Assembly (NCBI GenBank): GCA_964398655.1
Contig: CAYNNG010000005.1
Location: 1-64,000, forward strand
Direction of reading: 5' to 3'
DNA length: 64,000 bases
From: SFFI01 sp964398655
Lineage (GTDB): Bacteria > Bacillota > Clostridia > Saccharofermentanales > DTU023
The notes under the pieces are model-generated. The model was not told where the DNA came from. It saw only the letters and a list, made by a program, of their open reading frames with translations, and did no database searches. Shown piece after piece: positions 8,901-17,046 of the stretch (position 1 is the stretch's first letter; each line of letters begins with the position of its first letter). The position numbers and the translations under genes are program-made.

Positions 8901-9830
8901 ATGAGTAAAGTAGTAGTTTTTGGCAGCTTCGTTGTAGATTTAATGGCCCGTGCCCCCCATCTTCCTGGGCCGGCAGAAACGGTAAAAGGAGATTTGTTTA
9001 AGCGCGGGCCTGGTGGCAAAGGCTTTAACCAGGGTGTTGCGGCTTTTAAATCTGGGGCGGATGTTACCATGGTAAGTAAGGTGGGTCAGGACCCTCTTGC
9101 TGCTGTGGCCCTGGACCTCATGACAGAGCTTAAGATGAACCAGGATTACATGTTTGTGAATCCTGAGGTTAACACTGGGGTAGCGCTGATCGTTATTGAG
9201 GAAAAAACCTCTCAAAATCAGATCGTCATCGTGCCTGGTGCCTGCAATACGATTACCGCAGATGAGGTGGCTTCTATTGAACCCTTGCTGGAAGAGGCAG
9301 ACTATCTTCTTCTGCAGTTGGAAGTAAATCAGGAAGCCAATGTCTGGGTGACAGACCTTGCCCGTAAGCATCAAGTAAAAGTCATTATGAATACCGCCCC
9401 TTATGCTCAGATTCCTGATTCTCTGCTGCAGAAGTTTTGGCTGGTGACACCCAACGAAGTAGAAGTTGAGGGGCTGACTGGCGTTAAAGTGGATAGCGAA
9501 GCCTCCGCTCGTGAAGCCGCGGCGGTTCTACAAAAACGAGGCATTGAAAATGTCATTATCACCCTGGGAGCGCTGGGAGTATTCGTGGCGACTCCAGACC
9601 GCGATCGCTTTATTCCTGCCTTCCAGGTAGAGGCTCTGGACAGTACGGGTGCCGGGGACGCCTTCAATGGCGGCCTCTTGACTGCGCTTTCAGAAGGCAA
9701 AGACCTCTTTGCAGCGGCCGAGTTTGCCAATGCTACGGCTGCTCTGTCTGTGCAGAAGTTGGGCACCACGCCCTCCATGCCCTGGCGGTCCGAGATCGAT
9801 CAATTCGTAGCTGACCGCAAGCAGCCCTAA
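8901..9830 (+). CDS. PfkB-family (ribokinase-like) sugar kinase
   Basis: Cytoplasmic carbohydrate kinase of 309 aa. It has the substrate motif RGPGGKGFNQGVAA (about residues 34-47) and the C-terminal ATP/anion-hole motif DSTGAGDAFNGG, with the catalytic aspartate at about residue 253. Closest in style to ribokinases. It lies 17 bases after the aldolase gene behind GAGGAGG. Since mtnK already encodes a C1 kinase, this one may act on another sugar brought in by the same transporter, or on the aldehyde branch; the sequence does not decide. Confidence 0.88.
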   Translation: MSKVVVFGSFVVDLMARAPHLPGPAETVKGDLFKRGPGGKGFNQGVAAFKSGADVTMVSKVGQDPLAAVALDLMTELKMNQDYMFVNPEVNTGVALIVIEEKTSQNQIVIVPGACNTITADEVASIEPLLEEADYLLLQLEVNQEANVWVTDLARKHQVKVIMNTAPYAQIPDSLLQKFWLVTPNEVEVEGLTGVKVDSEASAREAAAVLQKRGIENVIITLGALGVFVATPDRDRFIPAFQVEALDSTGAGDAFNGGLLTALSEGKDLFAAAEFANATAALSVQKLGTTPSMPWRSEIDQFVADRKQP

Positions 9831-9916
9831 ATATTTATACATAGCTCCTTGAGCTGAGTTAGCCGTACCACTCAGATTCTATTAATCTAAGGGACTATTA
9901 TTGAAAGGAGCAGAAC

Positions 9917-11002
9917 ATGAAATTAGCCATCTTAGGAGCAGGGAACGTAGGCTGCGCTCTAGCCGCAGACCTCAGCCTTAAAGGTCATGAGGTCACTTTG
10001 ATCAAGACTTCGAACTCTTTACACGATGTAAATTTCCGCTATCTTCAAGAGCATAACGGTGAGATGACCTTGAATGAATTCTCTGAGCACAAGCTAGCGC
10101 ATATCCACCAGGTTACTAGAGACCTTGCGGAAATCTCTGGAGCAGCCGTGGTGATTATCACTGTCCAGACCAACTACCATGAGGACCTGATTCACAGACT
10201 GGCTCCTTATCTGGAAGATGACCAGTTAGTGCTGCTAGTTCCTGGCTGCTTATCCACGGCCTACTTTTTAAAGCATTGTCCGGATAAGCAGCTCATGCTG
10301 GCCGAGGCCGAGAGCTCTTTTATTGATGGCAGACTTGTGGAACCGGGAATATTCAAAGTAGGGTTTAGAAATGTGAGAAATCCTTTGGGTATTTATCCTA
10401 GAGCCCGACGGGAAGAGGCCAAGATATTGCTAGACCAGCTTGAGCAGCGCTTTGTGTACCTGGAATCTGTGGTGGAGGCAGCCTTACATAACCCCAACAT
10501 TCTGGTTCACACGGTTGGTTCGGTTTTGAGTATTCCGCGTATTGAGCAGGCTAAGGATAGCTTCTGCATGTACCACGAAGCCTACTCGCGTGATAATCCC
10601 GCAACCTGGAGGGTAGTGGAAGCACTTGATGCGGAAAAATTGCAAATCCTGGCCCAGCTGGGCTTTGCCCAAGTTAGCTATGTGGAAGCCTGCAAGTGGC
10701 GGAATAGTCAGGATGAAAGCCTGGATGCTCGAGAGGTATTTTTACGCTATGCGGAGATGGAAACCCGGGCCAAGGGTCCGGTGAAGGTGGAGTCGCGCTA
10801 CATCTCAGAAGATGTGCCTCAGGGCCTGGTCATGCTGGAGTCGCTTGCCAGCGTCCTAGATGTTCCTACCCCTATAGCTTCCGGGTTAATTGCTCTGGCT
10901 TCCGCAGCCCTGGGACGAGACTTGCGGGCCGAAGGCCGTACAGTTGACCGCTTGGGCCTCGACAATATTCAAAAGATTCTCCAGGATGGGGGGCACATCT
11001 AG
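9917..11002 (+). CDS. NAD/NADP octopine/nopaline dehydrogenase family protein
   Basis: Oxidoreductase of 361 aa. The N-terminal Rossmann fold begins at residue 2 with LAILGAGNVGCALAADLSLKGHEV. The C-terminal half fits the opine dehydrogenase catalytic domain, including HNPNILVHTVG with the conserved Asn/His and ALDAEKLQILAQLGF. Family members reductively condense an amino acid with a 2-oxo acid. It may end the preceding operon (86-base gap) or be independent. An M17 aminopeptidase follows 66 bases later, so amino acid metabolism is a possible context. Substrates cannot be named. Confidence 0.75.
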   Translation: MKLAILGAGNVGCALAADLSLKGHEVTLIKTSNSLHDVNFRYLQEHNGEMTLNEFSEHKLAHIHQVTRDLAEISGAAVVIITVQTNYHEDLIHRLAPYLEDDQLVLLVPGCLSTAYFLKHCPDKQLMLAEAESSFIDGRLVEPGIFKVGFRNVRNPLGIYPRARREEAKILLDQLEQRFVYLESVVEAALHNPNILVHTVGSVLSIPRIEQAKDSFCMYHEAYSRDNPATWRVVEALDAEKLQILAQLGFAQVSYVEACKWRNSQDESLDAREVFLRYAEMETRAKGPVKVESRYISEDVPQGLVMLESLASVLDVPTPIASGLIALASAALGRDLRAEGRTVDRLGLDNIQKILQDGGHI

Positions 11003-11068
11003 AACTGTTAGCAGGCTTGCTTAAGCTTCCTGTTATAATTGACTAGTAAAAATAATTTGGAGGTGCAC

Positions 11069-12538
11069 ATGCAAGTATTAGTTGAAAAGCTTTCTGCCCG
11101 CACTAGTGACTGGCCTTTGAAAATCATGATTCGCAAGCAAGAGGAGGGTTGGCCACAAGAACTAGCAGGTTTTGAACCCAGCTTTAAAGAGGAGAAGGAT
11201 AGGGCTGGTGTCCGTATGCTTCGCCAGGTCCAAGCTGGTAAGCTTGCCGAACTCTTGATATTAACTATTAAGCCAGATGCGGGGATCTATGATTTGCAAA
11301 AGGCTTTCAAGGCTTTTGCGGGCAAGCTTGAAGAATTTAAGGAGCCTGCTCTGGCCGCCTGGCTTAGCTCGGATTTTAGCGACCAAGAGTTTACCCAAAT
11401 CGCGAGAACCCTGATTCTTCTGGATAACAAGTTTGACCAGCACATTAAGTCTGGCTACAAAAACACCTTGACCCCAGAAGACACTGAGGACGAAGACGAC
11501 AATAGAGTTAAGCAAATTGTCCTGCTAACAGATAGGGCAGAGGCTGACCAGCTCCTGCATGAAGCCGATAGCTTAGCTCAGGCTACGGCCTTGGCACGTA
11601 ACCTGGTTAATGAGCCGGCAAACATTATGACTCCCCGCCAGCTGGCGCAAGAAGCTGAAAAGCTGGCCCAAGAGACTGGCTTTGAGATCGAAGTCCTGGG
11701 TCCCCAAAAAATCCAGGACCTGGGTATGGATGCGTATTGGAGCGTGGCTAAGGGCTCAGCTGAAGAACCTCGTTTCATTATCATGCGCTACCTGAACAAT
11801 CCTCAAAGTGAGGAAGTTTTGGCCCTGGTTGGTAAAGGCCTCTGCTATGACTCGGGCGGCTATGATCTCAAACCGGGCAGTGGCATGCGGACTATGAACT
11901 CCGATATGGCAGGCTCTGCCGCAGTTATCGCGACCATGGGCGCCTTGGCCAGAGAGAAAGCTCCGGTAAATGTAGTGGCCCTGGTTGCCGCCTGTGAAAA
12001 CATGGTTTCGGGCAGCTCCTTCCGCAACGGCGACATTATTGGCTCCTTGGCGGGCAAATCTATCGAGATTATGTCTACGGACGCAGAAGGCCGACTGACC
12101 TTAGCCGATGCGGTTACCTATGCCTGGCAGAAGGAAAAGGCCACGGCGATTGTGGATATCGCGACCCTCACGGGGGCGGTTATCGTTGCTTTAGGTGATC
12201 ACATTACAGGTTCTATTTCTGACTCGGATGAGCTCTGGCAGGCCGCAGAAGCAGCCTCTCAACTGTCTGGCGACAAGCTCTGGCGTCTGCCCATTGATGA
12301 CGATTATGAGGAAAAGAACAAATCCGAGCGTGCGGACATCAAAAATGGCGGTTACCGGGGTGGCGGATCTATCACGGCTGGCCTCTTCGTACGTGCCTTT
12401 GCCAATAATACCCCCTTCCTGCACCTGGACATTGCGGGTACCTCCTATAACGAATCTGGTACTGACCGCTTCCCCAAGGGCGCGAGTGGAGTTGGCGCAG
12501 AGCTCTTGTATTACCTGAGCAAGGAATTCTTTGCCTAA
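11069..12538 (+). CDS. M17 family leucyl aminopeptidase
   Basis: Two-metal cytosolic aminopeptidase of 489 aa. Active-site residues are present: VGKGLCYDSGG (Lys and Asp), YDLKPG (second Lys), MNSDMAG (Asp) and the STDAEGRLTLADA motif (Asp, Glu, Arg). NEPANIMTPRQLA opens the catalytic domain at about residue 180; the N-terminal domain is divergent. Start at ATG 11069 follows TTGGAGGTG at the right distance; an upstream TTG in frame is unlikely. The function is peptide turnover; a strong terminator closes the unit. Confidence 0.92.
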   Translation: MQVLVEKLSARTSDWPLKIMIRKQEEGWPQELAGFEPSFKEEKDRAGVRMLRQVQAGKLAELLILTIKPDAGIYDLQKAFKAFAGKLEEFKEPALAAWLSSDFSDQEFTQIARTLILLDNKFDQHIKSGYKNTLTPEDTEDEDDNRVKQIVLLTDRAEADQLLHEADSLAQATALARNLVNEPANIMTPRQLAQEAEKLAQETGFEIEVLGPQKIQDLGMDAYWSVAKGSAEEPRFIIMRYLNNPQSEEVLALVGKGLCYDSGGYDLKPGSGMRTMNSDMAGSAAVIATMGALAREKAPVNVVALVAACENMVSGSSFRNGDIIGSLAGKSIEIMSTDAEGRLTLADAVTYAWQKEKATAIVDIATLTGAVIVALGDHITGSISDSDELWQAAEAASQLSGDKLWRLPIDDDYEEKNKSERADIKNGGYRGGGSITAGLFVRAFANNTPFLHLDIAGTSYNESGTDRFPKGASGVGAELLYYLSKEFFA

Positions 12539-12582
12539 GAGCGTCACAGGAAATATTTGCAATTAATTAAGTTAGTACACTA

Positions 12583-12633
12583 AAAAAAGAGGGGGCCTCG
12601 CTACACGCCAGTGAAGAGGTCCCTTCTTTTTTA
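12583..12633. terminator. Bidirectional intrinsic terminator between convergent genes
   Basis: Inverted repeat AAAAAAGAGGGGGCCTC / GAGGTCCCTTCTTTTTT with A-run on one side and T-run on the other, so it can stop transcription from both the aminopeptidase gene and the convergent membrane-protein gene. Confidence 0.85.
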
Positions 12634-12666
12634 TTATCTTGGACTAGTGAGTCAAAGCAGATCCGC

Positions 12667-13341
12667 TTATTTCTGGTGGTCTGGGACCTGGGCTTTTCTG
12701 TGCTTATAGCTAAAGTAGAGCCCAAGGCAGACCAGGCAGAGGGCTAGGAGAACTAATAGGATAACGAAAGCCATGGACTCGAAAAATTCCTGGGGCAGGT
12801 ATTCAATAATCGGGTCCTTGGCGGGGTCGAAAATCCAATAGTCGTTGCGGAAAACCAGCTGGTGGAAAAGCGTAAAGGCCCGGCTAAAATCCGCTAGCAT
12901 CACGAGGCCGATGAGTGCGGGGAAGAGGAGAGCCACCATGGGCCCCCAGAGCAAGGGGCTCTGGATTTTTTGCCGGCGCAGATAGCCCAGGGTAAGCAAA
13001 CACACAGGCAGGCAGACCAGGGTGGTCTTCAGGATCAGCTGAAAGACTGCCCGTACTTCTGCAAAATGTTGTCGGCCTTGGGCGGACATGGGAAGACCTT
13101 GAAATTCAAGCTCCCATTCAAAGCCAGGTTTCAGACCGTAAGTTACCATGGCTTGGTAATTTTGCAGGATTCTGTCTTCGCCTAGCTTACAGGGGTCAGA
13201 GGCGGACAGTTCGGGGAGATAGGTCTGATAGGTCCAGGGCTCCAGGATTGTCAGGCAAATGGCCGCTCCCCAGAGCAGACCGATGAGCGACAGAGTCGCG
13301 AGAATTTTACTTAGCAGTAATAAGGTTTTACTTGTTTCCAT
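12667..13341 (-). CDS. DUF1461/TIGR01906 (Lit-like) integral membrane protein
   Basis: Membrane protein of 224 aa with four predicted helices (about residues 6-32, 88-118, 128-152 and 185-212) and a large outside loop between the first two. The loop contains ILQNYQAMVTYG and LPMSAQGRQHFAEVR, and the third helix is followed by FTLFHQLVFRNDYWIFDP. This layout and the two histidines match the DUF1461 family, which includes lipoprotein intramolecular transacylase Lit; Lit moves an acyl chain within bacterial lipoproteins to give the lyso form. Recognition is from remembered family pattern. It is a single gene on the minus strand, convergent with the peptidase and divergent from clpB. Confidence 0.7.
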   Translation of the reverse strand: METSKTLLLLSKILATLSLIGLLWGAAICLTILEPWTYQTYLPELSASDPCKLGEDRILQNYQAMVTYGLKPGFEWELEFQGLPMSAQGRQHFAEVRAVFQLILKTTLVCLPVCLLTLGYLRRQKIQSPLLWGPMVALLFPALIGLVMLADFSRAFTLFHQLVFRNDYWIFDPAKDPIIEYLPQEFFESMAFVILLVLLALCLVCLGLYFSYKHRKAQVPDHQK

Positions 13342-13404
13342 AAGGTGCCTACTTGTTACTTCCCTCTTGGCATTAGTACTTGTGGTTAAAGTGCTGTAGC
13401 AGTT

Positions 13405-13431
13405 TTAGCACTCGTAGCGTAGAAGTGCTAA
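13405..13431. promoter_or_regulatory. CIRCE element (HrcA operator) before clpB
   Basis: TTAGCACTC, nine bases, then AAGTGCTAA. The established CIRCE consensus is TTAGCACTC-N9-GAGTGCTAA, so there is one mismatch, at the first base of the second arm. It lies 148 bases before clpB and 64 bases before the divergent Lit-like gene. It implies heat-shock control by HrcA, whose gene is not in the window. Confidence 0.9.
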
Positions 13432-13578
13432 AAAGTTTAAACTAAAGTCATAAAGCTTCATAAGACCTGGCCTCTATTTCACGATCTCGGAGACCAAAGG
13501 TCCTAGAATAGGTATAGCAATAATTTTACACAGAGCTTCAAGCTTTGTAAGCCTTTAGCTGCTGTAAGGAGGGTAAAT

Positions 13579-16173
13579 ATGAATTTAGATAGATTTGACT
13601 CGGCGGCTTTGGAAGTAGTTCAAAACGCCCAAAATATGGCTATTAAGGCAGGTAACCCTGAAGTGGGTGACCTGCACCTGCATATGGCCTTAATTGAAGA
13701 TGATAAATCCGTAGTAGTCAGAGTGCTCAAGCGTGTGGGCATAGACTTTGAGGGCTACCGGGGTACGGTAGCTGAGAAGCTGGCTACCCTGCCGCGCCAG
13801 GATGGTAATAGTTCCACCTACTCGTCCACGATTTTTCAGCGGGTCTTATTAAAGGCTGAGGACCAGGTGAAAGACCAGACCTCTAAGATCTTGCCTACTC
13901 ATATTTATTTGGCTCTATTAGAGGAAAAGAATTCAGATTCGGGCCGGATTTTTAAGAGCTTCGGGATAAACCGTCAAGGCTTTTTAGCTGGCCTGGAAAG
14001 TTTCCGCGAGGACCAGAAAAATCAGACGGGACTTTCTGAGGAACATGCGGAAGTCTTAGCCAACTTTGGCCGCGACTTAACCGAAGAAGCCAAGCAGGGC
14101 AAGATTGACCCCGTAATTGGCCGTGATGAAGAAATCCGTGACTGTATCCGCATCCTTTCCCGCCGGAAGAAAAATAACCCGGTACTCATCGGTGAGCCAG
14201 GTGTAGGTAAAACGGCCATTGTGGAAGGCTTGGCCCAGCGGATTGTGAAAAATGACGTACCCGAGCCCCTGCAGGGCAAACGCATCTGGTCCCTAGATTT
14301 GGGCGCCTTAGTTGCCGGAGCTAAATACCGCGGTGAGTTTGAAGAGCGCTTGAAGAAAGTTTTAGCAGCTATACAAGACTCCTGTGGAGAGATCATTCTC
14401 TTCATTGATGAAATCCACACGATTGTGGGCGCTGGTAAGGCAGAGGGCTCCCTGGATGCTTCCAACATGATGAAGCCCATGCTGGCCAGGGGCGAGATCA
14501 AAGTAATTGGTGCCACGACCCTTAATGAATACCGTGAGTCCATCGAAAAGGATGGGGCTCTGGAGCGGCGTTTCCAGAGAGTTTTAGTCCAAGAGCCCAG
14601 CGTGGAGGACACCATTTCCATCCTCCGGGGGATCAAGGAAAAATATGAAATCCACCATGGTATTCGGATTTCCGACAATGCAGTTTTGGCTTGCGCCAAA
14701 CTCTCCGATCGCTATATCTCTGACCGCTTCCTGCCGGACAAGGCCATAGACCTGATGGATGAGGCCTGCGCCATGGTCAGGACTGAGATCGATACCATGC
14801 CGGAATACTTGGATGAGATGCGGCGCAAGATTCTGCAAATGCAGATCGAAATTACTGCCCTTAAAAAGGAGGATGATGCCGCGTCCCAGAGCCGCCTAGC
14901 CCAGATGGAAGAAGAGCGGACCAGCCTCCAGGCGGAATTTGACCGTCAGTATGCGGAATGGGAAGCTGAAAAGAAGAATATTGACTTAGTCAAAGATTTG
15001 AAGGCGGAAATTGATGAAGTGAAGAACCAAATGGCCGAGGCGGAGCGCTCTTACGACTTCGAGAAGCTGTCTGAGCTCAAGTATAACCGTCTGGCCAAGC
15101 TGGAAAATGACCTAGCAGAGGCTAACGCCAAGGCCGAAGCCGATGAAGGCAGTCTTAAAGAAGAAGTGGACGAAGAAGACATCGCGGAAGTGGTGTCCAA
15201 GTGGACAGGAATTCCGGTGTCTAAACTGCAGGAAACTGAAAGAGAAAAAGTTTTGAGCCTGCCGCAAATTCTCCACCGCAGGGTGGTGGGCCAGGACCAG
15301 GCTGTACAGGCTATTTCGGATGCAATTATCCGGGCTCGGTCTGGTCTGAAAAATGACCAAAAACCGATTGGGTCCTTCATTTTCTTGGGACCAACGGGTG
15401 TGGGTAAAACGGAGCTCGCTAAGACTTTAACCCAAGTACTCTTTGACTCCGAGAAAAACCTCATCCGCATAGATATGTCGGAATACATGGAGAAATTCAA
15501 TGTCTCCCGCTTGATTGGCGCAGCGCCCGGCTACATAGGCTATGAGGAGGGCGGACAACTGACCGAACAGGTCCGGCGTAAACCCTACTCCGTGATTCTC
15601 TTTGATGAGATTGAGAAGGCCCACCCCGATGTCTTTAATATCCTGCTCCAGGTGCTGGACGATGGACGTTTGACGGACGGGCAGGGAAGGACCGTTGACT
15701 TCAAGAATACGGTTATCATCATGACCTCTAACTTAGGCTCGCAATACCTGATGGAGGGCATTGATGAGAAAGGGGAGATTACTCCGGCGGCCAAGCAGCA
15801 GGTAGAAGCTGAAATGCATGCGCGTTTCCGTCCGGAATTTCTTAACCGTATAGATGAGATAGTGCTCTTCAAGCCCCTGGGTAAAGAAGAAATATCCCAG
15901 ATTATTGACCTGCAAATAGCCGATCTCAACCACCGCCTGGCGGAACAGGAAATTAGCCTGAGCTTAAGTCCTGAAGCCAAAACTTTAATTATGGAACGGG
16001 CTTTTTCGCCGCAATATGGTGCTCGGGCAGTTAAACGTTATCTAGAATCTAAACTAGAAACTGCCATGGGTAAGGCAATTTTGGAAAGCCGGATTTTACC
16101 GGGCCACCAGGTCCTGGTAGGAGTCGATGCGCTCAAAGAATTTACTTTTGAGCCTCTAACCCTGGCTTCTTAA
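13579..16173 (+). CDS. clpB: ATP-dependent disaggregase ClpB
   Basis: Hsp100 chaperone of 864 aa that, with DnaK, rescues aggregated proteins. Order: N-terminal Clp repeats (about 1-145), first AAA+ domain with Walker A GEPGVGKTA, long middle coiled coil (about residues 410-525, rich in Glu/Lys/Ala), second AAA+ with GPTGVGKTE, and C-terminal D2-small domain. The long coiled coil separates ClpB from ClpC/ClpA. AAGGAGGG precedes the ATG. The CIRCE box upstream fits stress induction. Confidence 0.95.
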   Translation: MNLDRFDSAALEVVQNAQNMAIKAGNPEVGDLHLHMALIEDDKSVVVRVLKRVGIDFEGYRGTVAEKLATLPRQDGNSSTYSSTIFQRVLLKAEDQVKDQTSKILPTHIYLALLEEKNSDSGRIFKSFGINRQGFLAGLESFREDQKNQTGLSEEHAEVLANFGRDLTEEAKQGKIDPVIGRDEEIRDCIRILSRRKKNNPVLIGEPGVGKTAIVEGLAQRIVKNDVPEPLQGKRIWSLDLGALVAGAKYRGEFEERLKKVLAAIQDSCGEIILFIDEIHTIVGAGKAEGSLDASNMMKPMLARGEIKVIGATTLNEYRESIEKDGALERRFQRVLVQEPSVEDTISILRGIKEKYEIHHGIRISDNAVLACAKLSDRYISDRFLPDKAIDLMDEACAMVRTEIDTMPEYLDEMRRKILQMQIEITALKKEDDAASQSRLAQMEEERTSLQAEFDRQYAEWEAEKKNIDLVKDLKAEIDEVKNQMAEAERSYDFEKLSELKYNRLAKLENDLAEANAKAEADEGSLKEEVDEEDIAEVVSKWTGIPVSKLQETEREKVLSLPQILHRRVVGQDQAVQAISDAIIRARSGLKNDQKPIGSFIFLGPTGVGKTELAKTLTQVLFDSEKNLIRIDMSEYMEKFNVSRLIGAAPGYIGYEEGGQLTEQVRRKPYSVILFDEIEKAHPDVFNILLQVLDDGRLTDGQGRTVDFKNTVIIMTSNLGSQYLMEGIDEKGEITPAAKQQVEAEMHARFRPEFLNRIDEIVLFKPLGKEEISQIIDLQIADLNHRLAEQEISLSLSPEAKTLIMERAFSPQYGARAVKRYLESKLETAMGKAILESRILPGHQVLVGVDALKEFTFEPLTLAS

Positions 16174-16191
16174 GCCAAAACTTAGAGGAAA

Positions 16192-16223
16192 AGCCTGGTC
16201 CGGTTACAAGACTGGACCAGGCT
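16192..16223 (+). terminator. Stable hairpin after clpB
   Basis: AGCCTGGTCC and GGACCAGGCT form a 10-bp stem 18 bases after the clpB stop. No clear T-run follows, so termination efficiency is uncertain. Confidence 0.5.
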
Positions 16224-16352
16224 CTCAAGTTCAAAGACCAGGAGCAAATCTTCACAATTCTTCAAAAGTCAGAGGTTTTTTTGCCATAGACCTTAGTTAT
16301 TATGTACATGTAGTTAAAGAGAACTGCACAGAAAACCTCTTCATACGTCTCC

Positions 16353-16386
16353 TCAAAAATAGGGCCCCGTCCTTGGACGGGGCCCT
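16353..16386 (-). terminator. Intrinsic terminator of the DtxR/MntR-type gene
   Basis: A perfect 12-bp stem, AGGGCCCCGTCC / GGACGGGGCCCT (16361-16372 and 16375-16386), is followed on the minus strand by TATTTTTG. It serves the minus-strand gene ending at 16412. Confidence 0.82.
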
Positions 16387-16411
16387 TACTCGTTAGAGGT
16401 TAAGGTGGTAA

Positions 16412-16837
16412 TTACTCAAAGTCCTGCTTATTTTTCATATATTCCGTGTAGTGGTCCTTGTCGTCCCACTTCATCACGGTGTTTATGTGCTCCTTCATTC
16501 GTTCGTAGGTTTCTTGGGAGATGACGTGCTCTAGACTGCAGGCATCTTCTATGGCCCTCCGGGGTTCTACCCCAATCGCAATGAAGTAATTGGAGAAGAA
16601 AACGTGACGGTCGAACATGATTTGGGCCACTTGGAGCCCCTTGTCTGTAAGCTCTAGGCGCCCATCGTCTCCCATAAGTAAAAAACCTTGATCTTGCAGG
16701 TTATGTACCGCCCTTGAGATGGAAGGCTTAGAGTAGCCCATGGCATTTGCCAGGTCGATAGAACGCACGACATCCTGATCTTTACTCAGGATATAGAGGG
16801 TCTCTAAGTACATTTCACCGGATTCTTGTAAATTCAT
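16412..16837 (-). CDS. DtxR/MntR-family metal-dependent transcriptional regulator
   Basis: Repressor of 141 aa, the size of MntR without a C-terminal SH3 domain. The N-terminal winged helix-turn-helix (SIDLANAMGYSKPSISRAVHNLQDQGFL, about residues 24-51) is followed by a metal-binding/dimer domain holding FDRHVFFSNYF and CSLEHVIS, which carry the expected His/Glu ligands. Start set at 16837 behind GGAG; a longer reading to 16885 adds 16 residues unlike the family. It is divergent from hisS. Manganese or iron control of a transporter elsewhere is the usual role. Confidence 0.85.
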   Translation of the reverse strand: MNLQESGEMYLETLYILSKDQDVVRSIDLANAMGYSKPSISRAVHNLQDQGFLLMGDDGRLELTDKGLQVAQIMFDRHVFFSNYFIAIGVEPRRAIEDACSLEHVISQETYERMKEHINTVMKWDDKDHYTEYMKNKQDFE

Positions 16838-16936
16838 GTATAGCTCCTGTGTAGCTGCGCTCTGACTTGCCCATCCTTGACGCAATTGAACAAGGAATGC
16901 GGCTGAACATTTAAAGATTTCATTAATTGTAGCATA

Positions 16937-16963
16937 CCCTGCTGTAAGTAACTTGCAGCAGGG
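16937..16963. promoter_or_regulatory. 27-bp near-perfect palindrome between dtxR-type gene and hisS
   Basis: CCCTGCTG and CAGCAGGG arms enclose a centre that is itself symmetric (AAGT A ACTT). Only one symmetric pair (the ninth base from each end) and the central base break the symmetry. It lies 100 bases upstream of the minus-strand repressor start and 84 bases upstream of hisS. It may be an operator (autoregulation) or an RNA hairpin; there is no T-run. Confidence 0.4.
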
Positions 16964-17046
16964 TTAGACTGTGTCGCTTGCCCCTCCGACGCAGTGCCTA
17001 ATCTGCTATACTTAGCAATAAATTTAGAAGCTTGGAGGTAACCTCA

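Noticed and set aside
14022..14699. Long antisense frame inside clpB
   Set aside because: Shadow of the clpB coding strand with Ser/Arg-rich composition and no start signals; similar antisense frames in lepA, fhs and ribosomal genes were also dropped.
16838..17046. T-box riboswitch before hisS
   Set aside because: No AGGGTGG antiterminator box or specifier stem; only the palindrome and a promoter-like region are visible. The same holds for aspS and trpS leaders.
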